From positions 310,001 through 374,000 of the forward strand of contig JAZQCM010000001.1 of assembly GCA_045546275.1 (NCBI GenBank): a stretch of DNA of 64,000 nt. Reading direction: 5' to 3'. Below, piece by piece: positions 8,781 through 15,384 of the stretch. The DNA is from RGIG1927 sp045546275. Lineage in GTDB: Bacteria > Bacillota > Clostridia > UMGS1883. The notes under the pieces are model-generated. The model did no database searches. It was not told the DNA's origin and worked only from the letters and a program-made list of their open reading frames with translations. The position numbers were made by a program, and so were the translations under genes. The first letter of the stretch is position 1. Every line of letters begins with the position of its first letter.

Positions 8781-10124
8781 TTACTTCACTTTCATGTGCT
8801 TTCGCACCATAAGATAAGCTGAAAAAATTCCGATGAAGGTTATTATCCAGCTTATGGGGTAAACGCTCATCAAAACTTCAAATGTGGGCATTTTTTCAAA
8901 AACCGTATATATGTACAAAAATCTCACGCCACATACACCCAAAATAGTGATTAGCGCAGGCACTAAGGAGTGTCCCATACCTCTCATACTACCACTTAAA
9001 ATGTCCGAAACATTATTAACCAGAATAAACGGAAGAATGAACAACATTCTTGTTGCAGCAATTTGTGCAACCAAAGCTTCCTCGGTAAACACATAAACCA
9101 TACTGTTTCGGAACAACAACATCGCTCCTATTAACACACCGCCTGAGATAAGTGCCAAAAGTACGCTCCATTTTGTTGCATCACGGCATCTGCGATTATT
9201 ACCGGCGCCGTAGTTCTGACCTACAAAGGTAACTGTAGCCTGTGAAAAACCACTTGCAAGATGGTAAACGTAGAATTCAAAATTCAAAGCTGCAGAACTT
9301 CCTGCAACAAAGTCCGAACCTAAAGAATTCAATGATGACTGTACAGAAACGTTAGAAATAGAGAAAACCGCCCCTTGAAGGCCTGCAGGCATGCCTATAC
9401 GAACAAAGTCAAGCAAAATCCTTTTGTCAATACAAAGCTTGTTCAAGCTGATTTTGAGTGGTCCTTTTTCGTGCATAAGGAAATAAACCATCATTGCAGA
9501 GCTTACCATATTCGCTATAACTGTTGCAATTGCAACACCTGCAACACTTAAATCAAATACAATTACAAGAACAAGGTTTAAAATAAGGTTTATAACACCC
9601 GAAACAGACAGGCATATCAACGGTCTTTTAGTGTCACCACGGCTTCTGAGAATTGCTGAAGAAAAGTTATAAAGCATCATAAAAGGCATTCCGAGAAAAT
9701 ATATTCTCAGATATAATGTTGCCAAATCAATAACATCCTCAGGCGAACTCATCATAACAAGCATGGGGCGAGCAAGTATTAATCCTAAAATCATTACAAT
9801 AACGCCGCTTATTACAGAAACAACTATTGCTGTGTGCGCCGCCCTTCCAACTCTTTCGTCATCGCCCTCACCAATAAAACGGGCAATAACAACATTTGCA
9901 CCAACTGACAAGCCCACAAACAAATTCAACAAAAGATTAATAATTGAACCGTTGCTACCAACTGCCGCCAATGCCTCTTTACCTGCAAATCTGCCAACAA
10001 CCGCCACATCCGCAGTGTTAAAAAGCTGTTGTAACATGTTACTTAACGCAATCGGAATAGCAAAAACCAGTATAGCTTTCCACAAGGAACCCGATAAAAT
10101 ACCTCGGTCTTTCTTTTCTGTCAT
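8781..10124 (-). CDS. MATE-family multidrug/metabolite exporter
   Basis: Polytopic membrane antiporter of the MATE family, expected to export cationic drugs or metabolites using a Na+ or H+ gradient. Length (447 residues) and a twelve-helix pattern fit. The opening segment (GSLWKAILVFAIPIALSNMLQQLFNTADVAVVG, given here as key stretches IALSNMLQQLFN and ADVAVVGRF) and the matching second-half repeat (IGMPAGLQGAVFSISN) are typical of the NorM/DinF-like bacterial group. The ATG follows GAAGGA. The queH stop lies one base upstream, so the two genes are translationally coupled in one operon. Substrate cannot be told from sequence. Confidence 0.92.
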   Translation of the reverse strand: MTEKKDRGILSGSLWKAILVFAIPIALSNMLQQLFNTADVAVVGRFAGKEALAAVGSNGSIINLLLNLFVGLSVGANVVIARFIGEGDDERVGRAAHTAIVVSVISGVIVMILGLILARPMLVMMSSPEDVIDLATLYLRIYFLGMPFMMLYNFSSAILRSRGDTKRPLICLSVSGVINLILNLVLVIVFDLSVAGVAIATVIANMVSSAMMVYFLMHEKGPLKISLNKLCIDKRILLDFVRIGMPAGLQGAVFSISNVSVQSSLNSLGSDFVAGSSAALNFEFYVYHLASGFSQATVTFVGQNYGAGNNRRCRDATKWSVLLALISGGVLIGAMLLFRNSMVYVFTEEALVAQIAATRMLFILPFILVNNVSDILSGSMRGMGHSLVPALITILGVCGVRFLYIYTVFEKMPTFEVLMSVYPISWIITFIGIFSAYLMVRKHMKVK

Positions 10125-10125
10125 T

Positions 10126-10752
10126 TTAATCCTTCTCTCTTATAATTGCATCTCTTTTTGAAAATTCACATCCGCAAAATGACTGGCGGTATAAATTATA
10201 TTCATTTGATAATTCACACGAGCGCTTGTAACCGTTTTTCTTTTTAAAGTCGGAAAAAAGATACTCAATACCATACTGCGCCGACAATTGTTTCCCGATT
10301 TCATTTAACCAATCTGCCCTTTTGTGGGGACTGATTGAAAGAGTTGTTGTAAACATATCAAACCCATTATTTTTAGCATACAGCGCACTTTTTTCCAAGC
10401 GGAGCTTGTAGCAGTCAAAGCACCTCTCTCCGCCCTCTTGTAAATTCTCTTTTCCCTTTACAATATCAATAAATTCACCATGGTCATAATTTTCAATTAC
10501 CACGTTTTTAAAGTTTTCAAGCGGGAATTCACCAACAAAGCGTTTTAACTCCTCCGCTCTTTTGTCAAACTCATCAGCAGTTGATATGTTAGGATTGTAA
10601 AAATACAAGGTTATTTCAAAAAACTTATTAAGATACTCCAGAACATAGCTGGAACAAGGTGCACAGCAGGCATGCAGCAACAGCTTTGGCTTTATATTAT
10701 TTTTTACATTATCAGCAATCACCTTTTCGGTAATTAACGAATAATTTTCCAT
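10126..10752 (-). CDS. queH: epoxyqueuosine reductase QueH
   Basis: Catalyses the last step of queuosine synthesis, reduction of epoxyqueuosine to queuosine in tRNA; it is the non-homologous replacement of QueG. The protein has the QueH (former DUF208) hallmarks: HACCAPC near residue 30, a Cys pair in GERCFDCYKLRLE, the TTLSISPHK motif, and a CGC triplet near the C-terminus (QSFCGCEFS), which together hold Fe-S and metal centres. I chose the ATG at 10752, six bases after AGGTG; the upstream GTG/ATG codons overlap that site. No other queuosine genes are in the window. Confidence 0.93.
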   Translation of the reverse strand: MENYSLITEKVIADNVKNNIKPKLLLHACCAPCSSYVLEYLNKFFEITLYFYNPNISTADEFDKRAEELKRFVGEFPLENFKNVVIENYDHGEFIDIVKGKENLQEGGERCFDCYKLRLEKSALYAKNNGFDMFTTTLSISPHKRADWLNEIGKQLSAQYGIEYLFSDFKKKNGYKRSCELSNEYNLYRQSFCGCEFSKRDAIIREKD

Positions 10753-10769
10753 ATGCATCACCTAAAACA

Positions 10770-10797
10770 ATTATATCACTAATTATTTGAATTTCAA
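10770..10797 (-). promoter_or_regulatory. sigma-A promoter of queH-MATE
   Basis: Minus-strand -35 TTGAAA (10792-10797), 16-bp spacer, -10 TATAAT (10770-10775), about 18 bp before the chosen queH start. The short leader leaves no room for a preQ1 riboswitch. Confidence 0.7.
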
Positions 10798-10800
10798 TAG

Positions 10801-10828
10801 AAAAGTCTGCACAAAAGTGCAGACTTTT
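10801..10828 (-). terminator. terminator of the feo operon
   Basis: Perfect 12-bp stem (10801-10812 / 10817-10828) with loop AAAA (TTTT on the minus strand) just after the small Feo gene. The trailing T run is short. Confidence 0.75.
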
Positions 10829-10839
10829 CAAAGCGAATA

Positions 10840-10995
10840 TTAATTTTTATTACCATGGCAAACATCACTCATGGCACAGCCTGAACAACCACAGCCACAG
10901 GAGGTTTTTCCTTCTTTTTTATTTTTAATTTGCTTTCTTATAATCAGCCCCACAATAAGGGCAAGGATTAGTGAAACAAATATTGTTCCAAACAT
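10840..10995 (-). CDS. FeoB-associated Cys-rich membrane protein
   Basis: A 51-residue protein: an N-terminal membrane helix (MFGTIFVSLILALIVGLII), a basic stretch (RKQIKNKKEGK) and a Cys-rich tail (CGCGCSGCAM...C). This is the layout of the FeoB-associated Cys-rich family, which accompanies FeoB in many Firmicutes and may help in iron delivery, although the mechanism is not known. The ATG is preceded by GAGGTGG and lies 11 bp after the feoB stop, so it is the third gene of the feoA-feoB operon, ending at a terminator. Translated by me from the sequence; it is too short for many gene finders. Confidence 0.9.
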   Translation of the reverse strand: MFGTIFVSLILALIVGLIIRKQIKNKKEGKTSCGCGCSGCAMSDVCHGNKN

Positions 10996-11006
10996 TAAAC
11001 CACCTC

Positions 11007-13151
11007 TTATTTATTCTTTACAGGTTTAAACATAAGATACAAACCAATTAGAACAGTCAGAATTGCAACTGCAGTAAACAAGTTGAATGAACCTGTTAGA
11101 ACAAATGTTCCAAACTGGTAAACACATAATGCAACAGCATATGCAAACAACGTCTGATAACCTACTGCAAATAATGTCCACTTAAAGTTATTCATTTCGC
11201 GCTTTATTGCGCCAATTGCAGCAAAACAAGGTGCACAAAGAAGGTTGAAAATAAGGAATGCATACATAGCAATGGAAGTGTAGTTAGCCTGGAGCATTGC
11301 CCAGATTTCTTCCCCTGCTTCGCTTACCTCTGCCTGACCAAATATCACACCAAAAGTAGCAACCACGTTTTCTTTCGCAATAAGACCTGTGATTGTTGCA
11401 ACAGCCGCCTGCCAGTCACCAAAGCCAAGGGGTGTAAACACCCATGCAAAAAGACCGCCTATTGTTGCAAGGAATGAATTATCAATGTTTTCCACCATTG
11501 TTATACTACCGTTTTCAAAACCAAAACCATTAAGGAACCAAAGCACGATAGTTGACAAAAGGATTACTGTACCGGCTTTTTTAATAAATGACCAGCCTCT
11601 TTCCCACATGCTTCTGAGAACGTTCATTACTGTGGGCATATGGTATGCGGGAAGCTCCATTACAAAGGGAGCTGTATCACCTGCAAAAAGCTTTCTTTTT
11701 TTCAGTATAACACCAGAAACAACGATTGCCGCAACGCCTACAAAATACGCTGAAGGCGCAACCCAGGGTGCACCACCAAACATTGCGCCTGCAATAAGAG
11801 CAATTATGGGCAACTTTGCACTACAAGGGATGAATGTAGTTGTTATAATTGTCATTTTTCTGTCACGGTCATTTTCGATTGTTCTCGATGCCATAATTCC
11901 GGGAACGCCACAGCCTGTACCAATAAGCATGGGGATAAAGCTTTTTCCCGAAAGACCAAATCTCCGGAAAATTCTGTCCATGATAAAGGCAATACGAGCC
12001 ATATATCCACAGCCTTCAAGAAAGGCAAGGAAAATAAAGAGCACAAGCATCTGAGGCACAAAGCCCAAAACGGCGCCAACACCACCGACAATACCATCTA
12101 AAATGAGGCTTTCAAGCCAGGGCGCAACATTCAATGCACTCAACAAAGAACCAACAATAACGGGTATACCGGGAACATTTATTCCAAAAAAGCTCCAGCC
12201 TTCACCAAAAACGCCGTCATTCGCCCAGTCTGTTGCCCAGGTACCAACTGTAGTTACAGATACATAGTAAACAATAAACATTACAATCGCAAATATAGGC
12301 AATGCCAGAATTCTGTTTGTAACGATTTTGTCAATTTTGTCTGAAACAGTGAGTCTTCCAAGGCTCGGTTTCACACAACATTTTTTAATAATCCTTTCGA
12401 TATATTCATATCTTTCATTTGTGATAATGCTTTCAGCATCGTCATCGAACTTCTTTTCAATATGTACAATATCGTTTTCCACATGAGCAATTTTATCATC
12501 AGTAAGCTTTAAAATTTTTCTGACCTTGTCGTCACGTTCAAAGATTTTAATTGCATACCAACGCTGTTCATCCTCAGGCAATGAATGAACTGCCGCCTCT
12601 TCAATATGTGCAATAACGTGTTCAATTTCACCTGAAAAAATATGCTGAGGCTCTAAAGATTTATTCTCAGCTGCAGCGATTGCCTTTTGTGCAGCTTCTT
12701 CAATACCGTCCAATTTAAGTGCCGATATTTCAACCACTTCACAGCCAAGTTGAAAAGCAAGCTCAACTATGTCGATTTTGTCCCCTCTCTTACGCACAAC
12801 ATCCATCATGTTGATTGCAATAACAACAGGAATACCAAGCTCCATAAGCTGTGTTGTAAGATAAAGGTTTCTTTCAAGGTTTGTACCGTCAACAATATTC
12901 AAAATTGCATCAGGACGTTCATTAATAAGATAGTTTCTTGAAACAACCTCTTCCAAAGTGTATGGAGAAAGAGAATAAATACCCGGAAGGTCGGTGAAAA
13001 TAACATCGTTATTTCCTTTGAGCTTTCCTTCCTTTTTTTCCACGGTTACACCGGGCCAGTTACCAACAAACTGGTTTGAGCCTGTAAGGGCATTAAATAA
13101 AGTTGTTTTACCTGAATTGGGATTTCCCACCAGTGCAATTCTTATAGCCAT
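11007..13151 (-). CDS. feoB: Fe(II) transporter FeoB
   Basis: Membrane protein that imports ferrous iron. The N-terminal G-protein domain shows G1 GNPNSGKT, G2-region VGNWPGVTVE, G3 DLPGIYSLS and an NMMD motif for guanine recognition. A helical spacer follows, then about eight membrane helices with the two Gate motifs, including LIGTGCGVPGIMASR and LCAPCFAAIGAIKREM. The length (714 residues from the chosen start) is typical. The ATG at 13151 lies six bases after GAGGTG; a GTG three codons upstream overlaps that site. It is cotranscribed with feoA and the Cys-rich protein and is expected to be repressed by iron through the upstream DtxR-like boxes. Confidence 0.97.
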   Translation of the reverse strand: MAIRIALVGNPNSGKTTLFNALTGSNQFVGNWPGVTVEKKEGKLKGNNDVIFTDLPGIYSLSPYTLEEVVSRNYLINERPDAILNIVDGTNLERNLYLTTQLMELGIPVVIAINMMDVVRKRGDKIDIVELAFQLGCEVVEISALKLDGIEEAAQKAIAAAENKSLEPQHIFSGEIEHVIAHIEEAAVHSLPEDEQRWYAIKIFERDDKVRKILKLTDDKIAHVENDIVHIEKKFDDDAESIITNERYEYIERIIKKCCVKPSLGRLTVSDKIDKIVTNRILALPIFAIVMFIVYYVSVTTVGTWATDWANDGVFGEGWSFFGINVPGIPVIVGSLLSALNVAPWLESLILDGIVGGVGAVLGFVPQMLVLFIFLAFLEGCGYMARIAFIMDRIFRRFGLSGKSFIPMLIGTGCGVPGIMASRTIENDRDRKMTIITTTFIPCSAKLPIIALIAGAMFGGAPWVAPSAYFVGVAAIVVSGVILKKRKLFAGDTAPFVMELPAYHMPTVMNVLRSMWERGWSFIKKAGTVILLSTIVLWFLNGFGFENGSITMVENIDNSFLATIGGLFAWVFTPLGFGDWQAAVATITGLIAKENVVATFGVIFGQAEVSEAGEEIWAMLQANYTSIAMYAFLIFNLLCAPCFAAIGAIKREMNNFKWTLFAVGYQTLFAYAVALCVYQFGTFVLTGSFNLFTAVAILTVLIGLYLMFKPVKNK

Positions 13152-13173
13152 GCTTTTCACCTCTGAGCTTTCT

Positions 13174-13395
13174 TTATTCTACAACAACCATTTCGGCGTC
13201 TTCTTTTCTGAGCGAAAGCTCATATCCGCGAAGATTTACCTCAATCGGGTCGCCAAAAGGAGCTACTTTTCTCACGTATATTTCCACACCTTTTGTTATT
13301 CCCATGTCCATAATACGACGTTTTATTGCGCCTTCACCGTTAAGCTTTACAACTTTTACCTTGCTGCCTATCTTAACATCTTTAAGTGTATTCAT
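13174..13395 (-). CDS. feoA: FeoA family protein
   Basis: Small SH3-like protein (73 residues) that acts with FeoB in ferrous iron uptake. It shows the family pattern: GSKVKVVKLNG, RRIMDMGITKG, VAPFGDPIEVNLRGYELSLRKEDAEMV. I chose the ATG at 13395, eight bases after AAGGG; a GTG three codons upstream overlaps the site. It is the first gene of the feo operon, directly behind the iron-type operators. Confidence 0.95.
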   Translation of the reverse strand: MNTLKDVKIGSKVKVVKLNGEGAIKRRIMDMGITKGVEIYVRKVAPFGDPIEVNLRGYELSLRKEDAEMVVVE

Positions 13396-13415
13396 TATAT
13401 TCACCCTTTCATGGA

Positions 13416-13431
13416 GTTAGTCTTCTCTAAC
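13416..13431 (-). promoter_or_regulatory. DtxR/IdeR-like operator, box 1
   Basis: GTTAG-N6-CTAAC, a perfect 5-bp inverted repeat located in the feoA leader. The half-site resembles the TTAGG/TTAG half-sites of DtxR-family iron or manganese repressors. Confidence 0.6.
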
Positions 13432-13436
13432 CATGA

Positions 13437-13456
13437 GTTAGTTTAGCATAACTAAC
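13437..13456 (-). promoter_or_regulatory. DtxR/IdeR-like operator, box 2, overlapping the -10
   Basis: GTTAGTT-N6-AACTAAC, a perfect 7-bp inverted repeat that covers most of the feo -10 hexamer. A bound repressor here would block RNA polymerase, as expected for an iron-repressed feo operon. Confidence 0.7.
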
Positions 13457-13468
13457 CGGAGTTGTCAA
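13440..13468 (-). promoter_or_regulatory. promoter of the feo operon
   Basis: Minus-strand -35 TTGACA (13463-13468), 17-bp spacer, -10 TAAACT (13440-13445). The -10 lies inside operator box 2. Confidence 0.8.
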
Positions 13469-13491
13469 TACTTTTTTTTAAAAAAAATCCC

Positions 13492-13514
13492 GAAAAAGCA
13501 AATTTTGCTTTTTC
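13492..13514 (-). terminator. terminator of the 13522-13899 gene
   Basis: Stem GAAAAAGCA/TGCTTTTTC with a 5-base loop, followed on the minus strand by GGGA and a run of eight T. It insulates the feo promoter from the upstream gene. Confidence 0.75.
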
Positions 13515-13521
13515 AAGATTT

Positions 13522-13899
13522 TCACATAAGATTATACTTTCCAAGGGTTTTTACTCGTTCCAATTCTTTTGTTATAATTTTGTCGGCATTAAGATTTAAT
13601 GCATTACACAAAGAAAAAATATAATAAAGATTTTCCCCTATCTCCTTTTCCACGTTTGACCTGCAGTCCTCGCACAAAACACCTGTTATCTGGCTTCCGT
13701 CATTCTTTGAGTCAAATTCCACCGCAGATTTTCTCCCGTTAATTTCAATACAGCCGCAATTTGTTACGGATTTAATAGCCGCTCTGTTCATTTTCGCATT
13801 AGACATACTGAGCTTTGTTAAAATATCTAAAATGCTTTTGTTCCATATGTGAAATTTAAGCACTGTCGCTTGAAAATCTTCAGTTAATGTTTTCTTCAT
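13522..13899 (-). CDS. conserved protein, DUF1573-annotated/MazG-like clostridial family
   Basis: A 125-residue cytoplasmic protein. I recall similar clostridial proteins with the conserved core LDILTK, NRAAIKSVTNCGCIEI, a CEDC motif and ENLYYIFSLCNALNL; these have been labelled DUF1573-like or nucleotide-pyrophosphohydrolase-like, but the function is not established. The four Cys residues (NCGC and CEDC) could bind a metal. It is monocistronic, with its own perfect promoter and terminator and an inverted repeat between promoter and start. The family name is from memory and should be treated as tentative. Confidence 0.65.
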   Translation of the reverse strand: MKKTLTEDFQATVLKFHIWNKSILDILTKLSMSNAKMNRAAIKSVTNCGCIEINGRKSAVEFDSKNDGSQITGVLCEDCRSNVEKEIGENLYYIFSLCNALNLNADKIITKELERVKTLGKYNLM

Positions 13900-13910
13900 T
13901 TACAACCCTC

Positions 13911-13929
13911 ATTTACATATTTTGTAAAT
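13911..13929 (-). promoter_or_regulatory. inverted repeat between promoter and start of the 13522-13899 gene
   Basis: ATTTACA-N5-TGTAAAT, a perfect 7-bp inverted repeat directly downstream of the -10 hexamer. Its place and symmetry suggest a repressor site, perhaps for a MarR- or GntR-type dimer; this is inference. Confidence 0.45.
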
Positions 13930-13931
13930 TA

Positions 13932-13960
13932 ATTATAGCAACTGAATTACCACTTGTCAA
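13932..13960 (-). promoter_or_regulatory. sigma-A promoter of the 13522-13899 gene
   Basis: Minus-strand -35 TTGACA (13955-13960), 17-bp spacer and -10 TATAAT (13932-13937): consensus in every position. Confidence 0.85.
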
Positions 13961-13974
13961 TCTGCACACAAAAA

Positions 13975-14002
13975 AAGAATGAGAGAAAAATCCCTCATTC
14001 TT
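13975..14002 (-). terminator. terminator after gtrA
   Basis: Nine-bp stem (13975-13983 / 13994-14002) overlapping the gtrA stop, followed on the minus strand by a short T run. It ends the long run of genes from 21039 down to 13995. Confidence 0.7.
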
Positions 14003-14453
14003 CGTCTTTAAATGCAAAAAATCTCTGTCCTGTGTAATTAAAAACCACAAAAAGAACCATTCCGACAATTGTTGCAACATTGTCAATAATCTGTTCCTTA
14101 CCGTTCAAAAAACCAAAGCTTAGTTTTTCAATAAAACTAAACACACCATCTCCTGCAAAGCCCATAAGAAAAGCAACACCGGGCTTTGCAATGCCATAAG
14201 CAAGTGTCATGCAAATGATTATGTTAATAGCAAATCTGAGCGCTTCCTTTTTTATGTTTCCTTTACTTTTAAATGTAAAGTACTTGTTCAAAACAAAGCT
14301 TAAAACACTTGTGGGAATATAGTTTAAAAGAACTGAAACCCAATAGCCAAGCTGAAACACGTTAAGTGCCACAAAATTTATCAAATAACCGACTATTGTG
14401 TTCAAAATTCCAACGAGCCCGAACTTTAAAAGCTTTTCATCAATAAACTTCAT
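13995..14453 (-). CDS. GtrA family membrane protein
   Basis: Four-helix membrane protein of 152 residues in the GtrA family, thought to flip or handle undecaprenyl-phosphate-linked sugars in polysaccharide or teichoic acid glycosylation. The family start (LLKFGLVGILNTIVGYLINF) and the central region (NYIPTSVLSFVLNKYFTFK) are clear. It overlaps the 3' end of the upstream glycosyltransferase gene by 14 bases, so the two are translated together, as usual for GtrA/GtrB pairs. Confidence 0.92.
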   Translation of the reverse strand: MKFIDEKLLKFGLVGILNTIVGYLINFVALNVFQLGYWVSVLLNYIPTSVLSFVLNKYFTFKSKGNIKKEALRFAINIIICMTLAYGIAKPGVAFLMGFAGDGVFSFIEKLSFGFLNGKEQIIDNVATIVGMVLFVVFNYTGQRFFAFKDEE

Positions 14454-15384
14454 CTTTTTCAGTCTCCTTAACTATATAAATGGGACGTTTTTTTGTTTCA
14501 ATATAGGTTTTTTCAAGATATTGTCCTAAAATACCAATCATTAAAAGCTGTATGCCGCCAAGAAGCAGAATAACACATATAAGTGTTGGGAAACCTGCCA
14601 CAGGCTCACCAAAAAGAATGGTTTTAACCACTGTTATCATTCCAAAAACAAATGCTAATACACAGAAAAGTATGCCAAGATATGATGACATTTTTAAAGG
14701 AGCTGTTGAAAATGCTGTAATCCCGTCCAATGAATAGGCAAAAAGCTTTTTAAAGGACCACTTTGTTTCACCGGCAACTCTTGCCACATTTTCAAAGGGA
14801 ATCCACTTTGTTTCAAAGCCTACCCAGCTGAAAATACCCTTTGAAAAACGGTTCACTTCGCTCAATTCTAAAATTGAATTAACCATTCTTCTGGTCATCA
14901 TTCTGTAATCGCATGCACCGGGAACAATGTTAGTATCTGACATACTGTTTATAAGCGAGTAAAAGCGCATAGCAAAGAATGAGCGTATTTTAGGCTCGCC
15001 GATTCTTTTCACTCGTCTTGTTGCAACACAGTCATAGCCTTCTTCTTTTATTCCTTTATACATTTCGGGAATAAACTTTGGAGGATGCTGTAAATCCGCA
15101 TCCATAACAACCACAAGGTTTCCTGTAACATTACAAAAGCCTGCAAACATGGCAGCTTCTTTTCCAAAATTTCTGGAAAAAGAAATATAGCGAACCCTTT
15201 TATCTTTTTTTGCAAAGTCTCTTAAAACCTTGATTGTATTGTCCGAGGAACCGTCGTTGACAAAAATATACTCAAATTCGGCATTTTCTTTCATTAATTC
15301 CGAAATTCGTGTTATTTCATCATAAAAGTAAGGAAGAGATAACTCCTCGTTAAAACATGGAACAATTACTGATATTTTATCCAT
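14440..15384 (-). CDS. GtrB-like family 2 glycosyltransferase (polyprenyl-phosphate sugar synthase)
   Basis: Likely transfers a sugar from a nucleotide sugar to undecaprenyl phosphate at the inner face of the membrane. A GT-A domain (SVIVPCFNEELSLPYF, VNDGSSDNT, VVMDADLQHPPK with the DXD-type motif) is followed by two C-terminal membrane helices (YLGILFCVLAFVFGMI and LICVILLLGGIQLLMIG), the layout of GtrB, DPM1-type and CsbB enzymes. It overlaps yfhO by 8 bases upstream and gtrA by 14 bases downstream. CsbB, GtcA and YfhO form a known three-component lipoteichoic-acid glycosylation set in Bacillus; this operon matches it. The sugar is not predictable. Confidence 0.92.
   Translation of the reverse strand: MDKISVIVPCFNEELSLPYFYDEITRISELMKENAEFEYIFVNDGSSDNTIKVLRDFAKKDKRVRYISFSRNFGKEAAMFAGFCNVTGNLVVVMDADLQHPPKFIPEMYKGIKEEGYDCVATRRVKRIGEPKIRSFFAMRFYSLINSMSDTNIVPGACDYRMMTRRMVNSILELSEVNRFSKGIFSWVGFETKWIPFENVARVAGETKWSFKKLFAYSLDGITAFSTAPLKMSSYLGILFCVLAFVFGMITVVKTILFGEPVAGFPTLICVILLLGGIQLLMIGILGQYLEKTYIETKKRPIYIVKETEKDEVY

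Noticed and set aside
10753..10800. preQ1 riboswitch before queH
   Set aside because: Only about 18 bases separate the promoter from the start codon, too short for the motif.
11389..12054. Long + strand frame opposite feoB
   Set aside because: It lies fully antisense to a well-supported FeoB and resembles no protein; it arises from codon bias.
13441..13460. Fur box before feoA
   Set aside because: The symmetric core is GTTAGTT/AACTAAC, which fits DtxR-type half-sites better than the GATAAT-type Fur repeats.
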